Source: Mycteria americana (Eukaryota; Chordata; Aves; Ciconiiformes; Ciconiidae). From it: a stretch of 64,000 nt of DNA. A program made the position numbers and the translations under genes. The notes under the pieces were generated by a model. The model was not told where the DNA came from. It made no database searches and saw nothing but the letters and a program-made list of their open reading frames with translations. Positions within the stretch are counted from its first letter, which is position 1. Each line of letters opens with the position of its first letter. The DNA lies in contig NC_134390.1 of the NCBI RefSeq assembly GCF_035582795.1, positions 2,557,560 through 2,621,559 on the forward strand, given 5' to 3'. Positions 10,301-23,624 of the stretch are shown here, in pieces.

Positions 10301-13300
10301 TTCATCCTCTTCCCGCAGGGCCCGTAGTACCAGGTCTCGCCCTGCCAGCGGTGGTTCCCCTTCTTGATCCGCACCTCCCGCCTCCACCTGGGCACAAGGA
10401 GCTTCAGCCCGGCGCCGCGCGGCAGCCGCGGGGCAGGACGGAGCGGGGGGACGGCAGCCGCGAGGCAGGACGGAGGGGGGGGACGGCGCCACGTACCCAT
10501 GCTGCAGGGGAAAGCGCACCTCCTCCTGGGTGGCGATGCGCCGGCGGGGGACATCACCTGCGAGAGAGGGGACGGGACGCTGGACTCGGGCGCGCTGGCG
10601 GGAGGGGGATGCCCGCGGGGGCCCTCGGCCTCACCTGCTGCCGAGGCGCTCAGCGGGGCGGCCTCCTCGCTCTCTCCTTCTGGGGCGGCCGAAGTCTCCG
10701 GACAGCTGTCGGCAGCCTCCTCCTCCTCCTCCTCCTCCTCCTCTGCGGACGGGGCTGGGGACTCCGGCTCCAGCGGAGGGTCGAGATCCAGAGACGCCGA
10801 CTCCTCCGGCCCTGCGTGCCCGCTGCTGTTCACGTCGACGCTGCTGTCTGCGGAGCCAAGGTCAGGGACATCACCGCCGAGTGCGGCCACCTTTCTGCTC
10901 CACCCATGACACCAGACAGCCCCCGCCTGTCCCAGGGGGGACGTGGCTGCGCAACCCTTCCCCGAGCTGGCCGGGGGCACCCGTGGCGTGGAGGAGCCCC
11001 CCCGCAGGGGCTCACGCCCAGCCGGGGGCAGGCGCCCGCACCGGCGCGCCGTGCGTCCTCCGTGCGGATGAACCCGCCCGGGGTCCCCGCTCTGCCCGGA
11101 CACGAAGGCGCTGCGGCAGCCGCAGAGGCAGAACGAGGCCGGCGGGGCAGTTGTCCCCCTCGGCCGGGGGCCGGCCGGCGCGGGGGGCGAGCGGCCGGCC
11201 GGGGGGCAGCAGCCCGTCCTGGCGCGGCACGTACCGTGCAGGGTGGGCGGCGAGCCGGGGCCGGCGGGCAGCAGGCCGAAGGGGCCGGCGGCGTGGAGCG
11301 GGGGGCTGGCGCAGCGCAGGCCGGGCAGCTCGGGGGGCTCCTCCAGGGGGGACTTGTCGCTCACCAGCTGCGAGTCATCCATCGCGTAGAGGTCCCCGGT
11401 GCCAGGGTCTGGGGGGGGGGTGAGCACCAGGACCTGGGCCGGGGGCACGCAGACCCACATCTCTGCTCCCGGGGGGCGGCCGGGCCCCCCCGGCCGAAAA
11501 GGCGCCGGCAGAAGAGGGGTTAAGGGGTTCAGCGCCCCCAGCCACGCCCCCTCCTCTGGGAAGCGGAGGAGCCCAAAATGGCCGTGGCGGTGGCGGTGAT
11601 GTTCACCAGCGCGGAAGTTCAGGCGCTGAGTAACAGCCTCGTCACGGAGCTGGGAAGGAAGGGAAGGAAGGGAGCGCGGAGGAGGCTGGCGCGGGAGGGA
11701 CGCGGCGGGGACGCGGGCCCGCCCCTGCCTGCCAGCGCCTGCCCAGGGCCGCCTGCCCGCCGGAGAAGGCCTCCGCCATCGCCACCGCCACCGCCCGGGG
11801 CGGACAGAGAGGAGCTGGGCAGCAGCCGGGCCGGGGCAGCGCAGGGGGTGGCCGTGCCAGCCGGGGGCAGGCAGCTGCCCGTCCTGCCCGCCGCGGCCCC
11901 GAGACCCCCCCCAGCCCGGTGGGGCGGCAGCCTCCCTACCTCTGGCCAGGGACTCAAAGGGCTCCAGGGGGTCTTCGCTCAGGATGTGGGCGTCCTCCAG
12001 CCGAGGGGCGATGGGCGACGCGTCCCCCAGGCAGCCGCTGCCCGCGCCGGGGGCCAGGACGGGCCCCTCCTGCCCGAGCGGCACCACGCCAGGGGCAGAC
12101 CCGTTGTAGCCGCAGATCTTCAAGTCTAAAGGGAAGAACCGACCGAAAACAGACCCCGTGGCAGCGGGACGCGATGGCGACAGAGCCCGGCGCCTGGCCA
12201 ACCCCGCCCCGGGGTATCACCCGGCACGAGCTGCTGCCGTTCCCCGCGCCGGGGCGGTTGGCTGCCCCCCAGCCCCCCCCAGCACCCAGCCGCCCCGGGG
12301 CTCGCGCACACGCCCACGCAGGGGGAACGCCGCTCTGCCGGCGGTGACGCCGTGGGCTGCGCCCGGCTTGGTTTAACGAGATCCCAACACCGACTCTTGA
12401 GTTGCGACAGGCCAAACCCCAGCCGGGACACGGGGATGGCGGGTCAGAGGGGTCGGGCCTCCCCGGGGAGCGCAACGCCCAACTCCGCCGTCCCGGTTCG
12501 GGATCCGGCACCCGCCTGCCGGGGCCGCGGTGCCCCAGCCCGCAGCTCTGCCCGCCCGCACCGGCGCGCCGGGCTCCTACCTGGCTCCACTTCCTCCAGC
12601 TCCATGCTGCCCACCAGCCCGCCCCCGTTCTCCGCGATGGCGGGGGGGATCTCTTTGGCTGCGGCGTCGGCATCTCCCTCGCCAGCGCCCGACTCCTCCG
12701 GCGGGCCCGGCGGCAGCGAGAAGGGCTGGGTGCCGGAGCCCAGCATGGGGGAGGGCTGGGCGGCCGTGTAGAAGCCGGTCGGCCCGTTCTGCATCAGCTC
12801 GAAGCTCTGGTCGTGGAAGGAGTCGTACAGCTCCTGCGAGTCGAAGTTCAGCCCCATGGGGCCAGGGGTGCCGTTGCCCCAGAACTCCTGCCCGGCCCCC
12901 CGCAGGTTAGTGCCGTGCCCCGGGGACGCTGGCCGGGACCCCCCGGCGACGCCATTGAGCGGGAACTGTCCGAGGCCAGAGAGCGGGGGGGTGGCGGGGC
13001 TGCCGTCCTTGAGGCCGGCAGCGGGCGGGTACGGCGCGTAGTCCCAGAGGCAGTCGTAGGCGCGGAGGGGCGGCGTGCCGGCGGGCGGCGAGCTGGGGGT
13101 GAAGGTCCCTGAAGTACTGGGGTGAGATACAGTAGAGAAGCCATTGACATTCATGCCCCCGTTCAGACCTGCGAGGGAGCCAGAGGAGAGACAGCCGGGT
13201 CAGCGGCGCCGCGGGGCCCTGCTCGACGCCCTCCCTTGCATGGAGCCGGCCAGGCCCCGCCAGCAGCGGACGAGAGGGTTTGAGGACGGACGGACGACCC

Positions 13301-13839
13301 GCCCCAGCAGTCACCGAGCCCCCTGCCCCGCCGGTGCCCCCCCGCTCCAGGGCGGCTGCTGCCTGCGCCCGGACAGAGCTGGGCAATCGCACCCCCAAGA
13401 TCCCCCGGCGGAGCTCCCCGCTTGGCGAAACCAGCCCCGCCACGGGGCTTCACCGGCGTCAGGCTGAGAGCCGCAGGACGCCGGGGATTAGCCGAGCGCT
13501 TGGCAGGGCTGTGCCGGATCAGCTGACCGGCCAAATCCACACAGACCCCGTTCCGGCACGGCCGCTTTTCTAGGCCAAGGCGACGGCGGGCGCACGACAG
13601 ACCCCCAGCCCCGCATGCGGGGAGCTGCCGCCGGCCACGCCGCCGTGGCCCCTCTGTCCCCGTGACCCCGGCTGGGCTGCCCCGGCCCCGGGGGGACACT
13701 TACTTTTCCCTTGCGGGGGGAAGCTGAGCGGGGAGCTGTGGGCGAAGGGGCTGTCCCCTGAGGCAGGCGTGGGTTTCGGTCCTGAGGCAGCGGGTGCAGA
13801 GGAAAGGCCAGTGAAGTTAAAATGGTTGTTTGTTTCCAT
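3780..13839 (-). CDS. BAZ2A: BAZ2A (TIP5), bromodomain adjacent to zinc finger 2A
   Basis: Large subunit of the nucleolar remodelling complex NoRC, which works with SMARCA5/SNF2H to silence rDNA. Twenty-eight coding exons, joined in continuous phase, give 1738 aa (human about 1905). In transcription order: 13704-13839, 12581-13168, 11940-12125, 11235-11408, 10635-10847, 10497-10557, 10279-10387, 10001-10102, 9712-9922, 9536-9597, 9362-9427, 9087-9278, 8733-8987, 8137-8351, 7899-7973, 7472-7634, 7303-7362, 7088-7223, 6428-7002, 5885-6110, 5643-5798, 5405-5568, 5048-5331, 4840-4972, 4579-4725, 4282-4496, 4053-4196, 3780-3948. Start METNNHFNFTGL and end EEFYQGKHATNP match the human protein. Order: MBD/TAM (about 433-520), AT-hooks, DDT (701-785), AT-hooks, PHD (1515-1563), bromodomain (about 1630-1735). 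The Ser-Pro-rich repeat of human BAZ2A before the MBD appears absent, which explains most of the length difference. Introns are very short. Confidence 0.95.
4579..4725 (-). other. BAZ2A: BAZ2A PHD finger exon
   Basis: One 147-base exon encodes an entire PHD zinc finger. It has the Cys4-His-Cys3 pattern: CLVC, then CDGCDRGCHLYCH, then WFCSVC. All eight zinc ligands are visible. In BAZ2A this finger binds the unmodified histone H3 tail. The exon starts and ends in phase 0. Confidence 0.93.
8733..8987 (-). other. BAZ2A: BAZ2A DDT domain exon
   Basis: An 85-codon exon starts PLPAFSRIPGLILPSRAFSN and continues VEFLQSYGKVLGFDPAKDVP. This is the DDT motif region of BAZ proteins, the three-helix module that contacts ISWI ATPases such as SMARCA5. 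It is flanked upstream by a Lys-rich exon (9087-9278, ending EEMKKPTEDMCLGDHQ) and downstream by 8137-8351 (SLKILGEKVSEI). Confidence 0.88.
9712..10557 (-). other. BAZ2A: BAZ2A MBD/TAM domain and first AT-hooks
   Basis: Exons 6-8 encode the methyl-CpG-binding-like TAM domain (VPRRRIATQEEVRFPLQHGW, GETWYYGPCGKRMKQFPEVI, FSFSPRMPVGDFYEERDT). Exon 9 (9712-9922) follows with two AT-hooks, GKRGRPRN and KRGRGRPPKV. In BAZ2A the TAM domain binds structured RNA (pRNA) and the hooks contact AT-rich matrix-attachment DNA. More AT-hooks lie in exon 19 (RGRPRK) and exon 20 (KRRGRPP). Confidence 0.9.
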
Positions 13840-13841
13840 TT

Positions 13842-16800
13842 CTGCAGAAGGGAGAAGAGGCACCAGGGTCAACCACCAGCAAGGACCGGGGCCGCCAGCA
13901 CGGCAAGCGCCCGGCCCTGCCACCCGCCACCAGGGCCCGCAGGGAGGGTGGGGACCCTCCGCTGCCGCGCCGGGGCAGAGCTGCTCCCTGTGACAGGGAG
14001 ACCAGGGAAACGCCGGGTCCCCAGCCCAGGGCAGGGCGAGCTCCCGACCCGGAGCTCGATGGAAATATGGCGGGGCTGGGGAGGGTGAGGAGCGCCGGCA
14101 AAAGCCCCCCGGGACCGCAGGCCCCTCGCCGGGCCCCCAGCGCCGCGGAGATGCCGCTGGCTCTGCCTGAGCTGGCCCAGGCCCGGCAGCCCCAGCAGGA
14201 CGAGCTGCCACCTGCGTGAGCACAGCTCATCACCGCGCTCCAGCGTCCCCAGGGACGGCCGTCACCGAGAAACCCCGCTTGCCGCCCGCCCGCGCTTCTT
14301 CCCACATTAAACTCAAGCGCTCGGCTCCTCGGTGCCGCCATCCCAGGGCCCCGGCACAGGGCGAGACCGCGGGAGCTCCGGCAAGCTCCCAGCCGGCAGA
14401 GCCACGGGGACCGTTTCCCAGCGAAGCCCTGGTCCCTCCAGAGCAGCTCGGTGACCCCGCAGGGCCCCGGCCCAGCCCGGCGCTCCCTGGGGAACGCTGC
14501 ACTCCCAGCACAGAAACGCCTCTGCGGTGACAGCCGGTGCCCCCGTCACAGCCGCAGCCCCCCCAGCCAGAGGGGACCCGAGCCCCATCCCCCCCAGGCA
14601 CAGCTCCAGGGATGCCTCCGCCGCAGCCACCCCCAGGCAGGGTCTGGGCCAGCCTCGCGTCACAGCCGGGAGCGAGCGGGAGCCGGAGCCCCGGAGCTGG
14701 CTCGGCACGGCCCAGGGACAGGCGGGAGCCACTGGTGACCTTCACCGCCCGGGAGGAGCAAACGCTCCCTCCAGACCAGAGAACCGTGAGGAGGGCTCCC
14801 GGCAGGGGCCGGCCGCAGGACAGGACCCTGCTGTGCCGCCAGCCCGGCCGGCAGCCCCCCGAGGGGGTCCCGGCGCGTGGGGCAGGGGAGCAGATGGTGT
14901 GGGGGAGCCGAGGCCCTGCAAGCCCAGGGGACGAGATGGGAACCCTGGTGCTGGCAGGGACCCGCAGGGACACCACACGGGGCTGCCACAGCCGGCGTCT
15001 CCCCGTCCTGCCGTGCGCGCCGAACCTGCCGTTGGCCGAGGCAGCACCGGCTCCACCAACCTCTCCGGAAGGGCCAACGCCGCCACACGCTTGGCAGACG
15101 CGGCGCTTCGGCAGCAGCTCATGGCACGGCGCCGTGTCGAAACCCAGGCAGGGATTTCATCACACCCTTGCCCATGTCGGCTGGTGCCCCGGCGGGGGCC
15201 GGAGGGGCCGAGGCTGCCGAGTGCTCTCCCGGCCGGCCGGGGACACTGGTGATTCATCCGCCAGAGAAACCCGTATGGGCGGTGACGCAGCTGCCACACG
15301 CGCGTCGCTCCCGGACGTCCCAGGGTGGCCCCGCAGCCCCCCCCCTCCCCCAAACCTGTGAGCCGGGGGCTGGCGCAGCCCAGCCCCTGCCCTGACCCCA
15401 GCCGGGAGCCCCCGGCCGGCACGGGGAAACCGGCCGCAGGGTGGTTGAAAAAAAGAAAAAGCTTTTCCGGTCCCACCCTGCATGTGATGTGCCGGCCGGG
15501 AATGCCGCTGCTGGCTTTTGGAGGTCAGAGGAGGTGGCAAAGGGACGTGCCAGAACCAGACAGGTGGCGGCCGCAGGTCAGCGCCGCAGACTGGGATGGA
15601 CTGGGTGCGCGCCAGGCGTGGGGAGGGGGCCGGGAGAGAAGCGCCGCGGCTGAGAGGGGAAAATAAAAGCCGGGAGGGAATTAACTACAGCAAGGGCAGA
15701 GGGGAGACCAGCCAGGCGGGAGCAGCTCGACCACGGGGCCAGGCTCCAGCTGCGGCAGCACCGTCCGTACCGGCTGCAGGGAGCGGCTGCCCCAGGACCG
15801 GGACCCCCGGCCGCGGCACTGCCACGCTCGCCCTCGCTCTGGGGACAAACGGGGCCCAGCCCCGGTGCGGGGACACCCCGGGCTCTGCGGGTGCCGGAGC
15901 CGCCCTCGGCATCGCCGGGCTCCGGGCCAGCACTGGGTGCGGTGCGGGCAGAGGCCTTCGCCTCCCGCCCGGGGCTGGGGCTCCCGCTCGCCGCGGCCCC
16001 GCTCCCCCCGCCAGGCAGCACGTGACCGAGCGCGGAGCCACAAACTGGGCCACGGCGTGTAACTGGAGCTGGCCGCGAGCGGGCGAGGTGAGGAGGGCGA
16101 GGGCCGGGGACGCGGCCAGCCCTGGGGATGCGCCGGCGGCGGGACGGGAGCCTCAGGCCCGGCAGCAGCACCGGGGGCTCAGCGGCAGCGACGAGACGGG
16201 CGCGCGGGGGCCGCTCCCCGCGGGGCTGCGCCCCGGCTGCCGTCGGAGCGGGCAGAGCCGACGTGGCGGCGCCCGCTCGCCCCGGCGCTAAAGCCCAGAC
16301 CTGGCGGCGGCGGCGGCAGCCCCCGGCCCCGGTCGGGCTCCCCGCGCTGCGAGGGCCGCAGGTGCCAGGCGGGGCCGCGGGGCCCTCGCAGCAGGGACCG
16401 ACCCCCGGAGCCGGGGGCCCTCGGGGACGTCGACCCAGCGCCGGTGCCCTGGCAGGGGGCTCCGCGCCCCCGGCCCGGCGGCCCCCCCGGCCCGGCAGCA
16501 CCGGGAGGCCCCGGGAGCGAGACGCGACCTGATTAGAAAGGACGTTTCAAAAACAACGAGACGCAACAACCGGCTGCCATTTCCCGGCCACTTCCTGCGG
16601 GGGGACGGACACGGAGGGACACGGCCCCGGCCCGGCCCCCCCCGCCCGCGGCGCCGCACCCGGCGGGGACCCCCCGGTCCCTGCGGCAAGGACACCCCCG
16701 CCCCCCCGCCGGCTCTCGCGGGGAAGCGGGGCGCGCCCCGCCCCCACCCTCCGCCGCAGGGGGGTCCCGGGCCGGGCGGGGGCGGCGGAGCCGGGCGGGG

Positions 16801-18939
16801 GCGGGGGGGGGGGGGGGGGGACGGACGACTTCCTCCTGCGTCCGGGACGGGAACGCGAGGGGAACCGCACCGGCCACCGGGGCCGGGGGCCCGGGCTCCC
16901 CCGCGGTTCCGGGCCGGGGCCCCCGGGCCGGGCCCAGGCGCCTCACCGGGAGAGGAGCGGGGGGCTCGCCGGAGACCGGTAAGGGGCGGGGGGGGGTGGG
17001 GGGGGGGGGGGAAGTCTCGCTGGGCACCGGGATGCGGGGGGAGGGGGGGGCCTCACAGAGGTCGGGAAAGGGGGAGGGAGGTCTTGCCGGGGCCGCCCCG
17101 GCCCCCCGCGCCGGGCCCCAACCGCCGCCCCCCCCGGCCGTTAACAGCCGCCGCGGACCGCTACCCCCCGCCCCGACCCCGCACCTGGCAGGCGGCGGCG
17201 CGGGCCCGGCGGGCGCCCCGGGCCCGGCTCAGGCGTCGCGGGGCGGGACGCGGCTCCGCATGGCGCGGCCCCTCCGCGCGGACCGGGCCGGGCCGGGCCG
17301 GGCCGCAGCGCACCGGGCCCGCGGAGCCGAGCCAGCGGCAGCGGCGCAGGGCAGGAAGCGCCTCGCGCCGCCGGGCGGTCCCAGCCCCGCCCCCCGCGCG
17401 CACGTCACCGCCGCCGCGATGGCGTCACCGGGAGCGGCGCCGCGCGTCACCGGGGGCGGGCCGCGCGCCCACGTGGGAGGGGATCCCCGCCCCCGGCGGG
17501 GTCAGGGCGGGGGGAATCCCCACGCGGGACCGCCCCCCCCCCCCCCCCGGGTCCCCCCGCTGCCCCCGGGGCCGCCCCCCCGCTCCCCCCTCCGTTCCCC
17601 CCCTCGCCCCCCGCAGCCCCGGCCCGACCCCGGAGAACGGCGGCGCCGCGCGGGGCAGAGGCGGACGGGGAGGCCGCGGGCCGGGGCCGGGACCCCGCCG
17701 GCCCCGGGCGCTCCCCGGCTCGGCGCGGCCGCGGGGACACCGACGCCCCCCCCGCGCCGGCCCCGCGGGCTGCCCCGGCCCCCGGGATCCCCGGTGACGT
17801 CACGCGGCACCGGCCGGGCCGCGCTGCGCAGGGGCCGGGGGCGCCTCCAGGTACCGGGGCGGCGGGGGGAGAAGGGGCTCCCGGTGCGGGGGGGGGGCCT
17901 GTCCCGGTGCGGCCCCGGGGGAGGGGGGGGGAATCCCTGCCCGGTGCGGGGGTAGGGGGGTCCGGTCCGGGGACTCCCGGGCCGGTGGGAGCTCCCGGTG
18001 CCGAGCCGGGGATCCCGGTACAGAGCCGAGGGTCCCGGTGCAGCCGGCCCGGCCCCGCGGGGGTCCCGGTGCGGGGGGGGGGGGAGGTCCCTGTCTCCGG
18101 GGCCCGTCCCGCGCGCTGCGTACCTGGGGGCGGCGGTGCCAGCCCGACGCCAGCCCCGGTGCCCGCCCGGCCCGGTGCGGTGCGGTGACCGGTGGCGGAG
18201 CCGGAGCCGGGCGGCGGCGCAGGTGCTCCCGGCCCCGCGTGATGTCAGCGGCCGCCGCCGCCCCCTCCGCCGCGCGGGACGCGCCGCCATTTAAAGGGAC
18301 CGCGGCCCTTGGCGGCGGGGGGCGGCTGGGGGCACCCCGGCAACGGGGACGCGCCGCGGTCCCGCCGGCTGCAGCCCTTGGGGGGAGACCCCCCCTCTCC
18401 CCCCCGTCGGGTAGCCCCCGGTGGAGGGGCTCGGCCCGGCCCCACGGGTGGCGGGTCTCGGTGCCCCCGGGGCGGGGCACGGCCGGGGCCGGTGCTGGAG
18501 CCGGAGCCCCGCGCCGGGGAGGGCCGGGCCGGCGCGGCCCCCCGGGACCCGGCGGACAAAGCCGCAGCTGGCGGGGCCGGGGCAGCAGCCGGCCCCACGG
18601 CCGCTCTTTGTGCTGCAAAATGGTGGAGCCGGAATGGCGGGGGGGGGGCCGACACAGAGACACGGGGACAGGGACAGACAACGGGACCAGCATCTGCCAC
18701 CGCCCCCGGCAGCCTCCGTAACCGGGCTCGGCCCCACGCGTGGGGGGATCCCTCCCAGCTCCCGGGGCAGCCCCAGGGCCGAGGGTCCCCACGCTGCCGG
18801 CAGCAACTGAGCCCCCACTCCAGCAAGGCCCCTGCCGTGCCCCTCCTGCCCGCCCGCCCCACAGGGGGGAGCCCCGCGGGGGGCCGGGGCTCACAAGGCC
18901 CCGACTGCTCAGGACCGGGAGCCGCAGCACGCAGGGCCC
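13842..18939 (-). promoter_or_regulatory. BAZ2A: BAZ2A 5' UTR intron and CpG-island promoter region
   Basis: The first coding exon opens with an acceptor two bases before the ATG, so at least one noncoding exon lies upstream. The stretch contains no other recognisable gene. From about 15.7 to 18.7 kb it is extremely CpG-dense, with long G and C runs (G18 at 16803-16820), and is the expected promoter. GCCGCCATTT (18283-18292) and AAAATGGTGG (18618-18627) resemble YY1 sites, often found at housekeeping start sites. The exact start site and noncoding exon cannot be fixed from sequence alone. From 13.9 to 15.6 kb I see only intron-like sequence. Confidence 0.5.
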
Positions 18940-18959
18940 CAGGGTGTTTTCAGCGATGT

Positions 18960-18965
18960 TTTATT
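18960..18965 (-). terminator. ATP5F1B: ATP5F1B poly(A) signal AATAAA
   Basis: TTTATT on the plus strand is AATAAA on the minus strand, 61 bases after the ATP5F1B stop, so the 3' UTR is very short (under 100 bases). Cleavage is expected near 18940, close behind the probable BAZ2A promoter. Confidence 0.8.
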
Positions 18966-19025
18966 GGAAACGTTAAATATGGGGGGCCGGAGCCAGGGGG
19001 GCAGCGGGGGGAGCGGTGACCCTCC

Positions 19026-22295
<3,270 letters not shown>

Positions 22296-22790
22296 GGCGG
22301 CGCCGACTGAGCCCCGCGTCCCGCCCGCCCCACACGGCCCCCGCGGGGCGGGGCCGCAGTGCACGTGACCCGCCGCCGCGCGCGCCCATTGGGCGCCGTG
22401 CTGAGCCGCACCGTCCGCGTTCGCTCTCCCACTGGCCAGGCCTGCCCGGGCGCTCGCTTTCCGCCTCCTCGCGATTGGGCCGCAGCGCTGTCTGTCAAGG
22501 CAGGCCACGAATCGATAGGGCGCGATTGGCGGGAAGGGGCGGGCCCCGGCCGAAGGGCGCCGGAAGCAGCGGCGCACGTGTTCCGCGCTTGTCCTTGGGC
22601 CGGGCGCCGTGACCGCGGGCCCGCCCCGCCGCAGCCCGCCCCGGGGCCCGAGCGCGCCCCGCGATCCCAGCCCGGCCCCTCGGGGCTGCCCGGCGACCCC
22701 GCCGCGCGGCACCGCCCCAGGGCTGCACCCCACGGCGAGGAGCCCGCCCCAGCGGCGGGCGGGCGGAGGCACGGGGCCCAGGCGGAAGGA
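22296..22790 (-). promoter_or_regulatory. ATP5F1B: ATP5F1B CpG-island promoter, immediately behind PTGES3 3' end
   Basis: Only about 0.5 kb separates the ATP5F1B start codon from the PTGES3 poly(A) site. It is CpG-dense, has no TATA box, and contains ATTGG/CCAAT-type elements (for example GATTGG near 22474 and 22523 on the plus strand). This fits a housekeeping promoter. The start site was not resolved. Confidence 0.55.
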
Positions 22791-22794
22791 GAGC

Positions 22795-23624
22795 CAGGGA
22801 GTCTTCAACAGTTTATTAGAAAGAATGTAGACATTAAAAAAATCCCCACTGCTCTGAACATAAATTGAGGTTTTTCAGCCCGGTTAGAAGCCGCCCGCGC
22901 GTGCGCCCGAGGGTCGCCGCTCACGTCCACACCCACAGTGCAAATGCCGTTTGGTCTAAACGTACAGATCGACAAGCAAGACGTACAGCCACGCGCACCC
23001 CCACTCGATGTAAAGCTTTAGGGTCAAACGGTACCAGGGGACGGGCTCCAGCCACCCGCGCTGGGTCGGGGCGCGTCTGGGCACACGACTCGCGATTAAA
23101 ACACCAAATGAGGAGAAAGGGGTTTCCTTTTCAATAGAAACTTTAGTGGAACAGACCTGAAGACACCACAGAGGTACTGCGCAGCGCCTGCGGAATTTTG
23201 TGAGCCAATGACATCATCCTTGTTCCCGGTACAAGTGTACAATTTCAGGCCGCAGAGGGGAAAAATGCTCGTTTTACCACTTGGTGTAAATTCAGGGTTC
23301 TCCCATTGTAATTATATCTGCTACGAGGCAAGGAGGCTCTGTAAACTTTATTGCGACTGCTCTGGATCGATTGCCTACACCTCAATGGGGTTTTTTTTGG
23401 AAGTCTGGAAAACGGTTCATGCATAACATTATTGCCTCTCGTGGCTTAAGACCGCCCCGTGCAATGGTACACACCTACCATCAGTGAAGCCATTTAAAAT
23501 GGACTGAAAATGGGTTAAAGGATGCAGGATCTCCCTTTAGGGCTATCAACTCAGGAATTCTTATCTCAATTATGAAATGTTGTGATGAAGTTCTTTCCCC
23601 AAACCCTGAAGACGACAGTTTTCC
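22795..23624 (-). other. PTGES3: PTGES3 3' UTR
   Basis: About 0.83 kb of untranslated sequence in the terminal exon, from the TAA at 23625-23627 to the AATAAA at 22812-22817. It is AT-rich toward the stop. No coding potential is recognised. Confidence 0.7.
22812..22817 (-). terminator. PTGES3: PTGES3 poly(A) signal AATAAA
   Basis: TTTATT on the plus strand gives AATAAA on the minus strand about 810 bases after the PTGES3 stop. Cleavage is expected near 22790-22797. The local shift from GC-rich to AT-rich sequence supports a 3' UTR end here. Confidence 0.75.
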
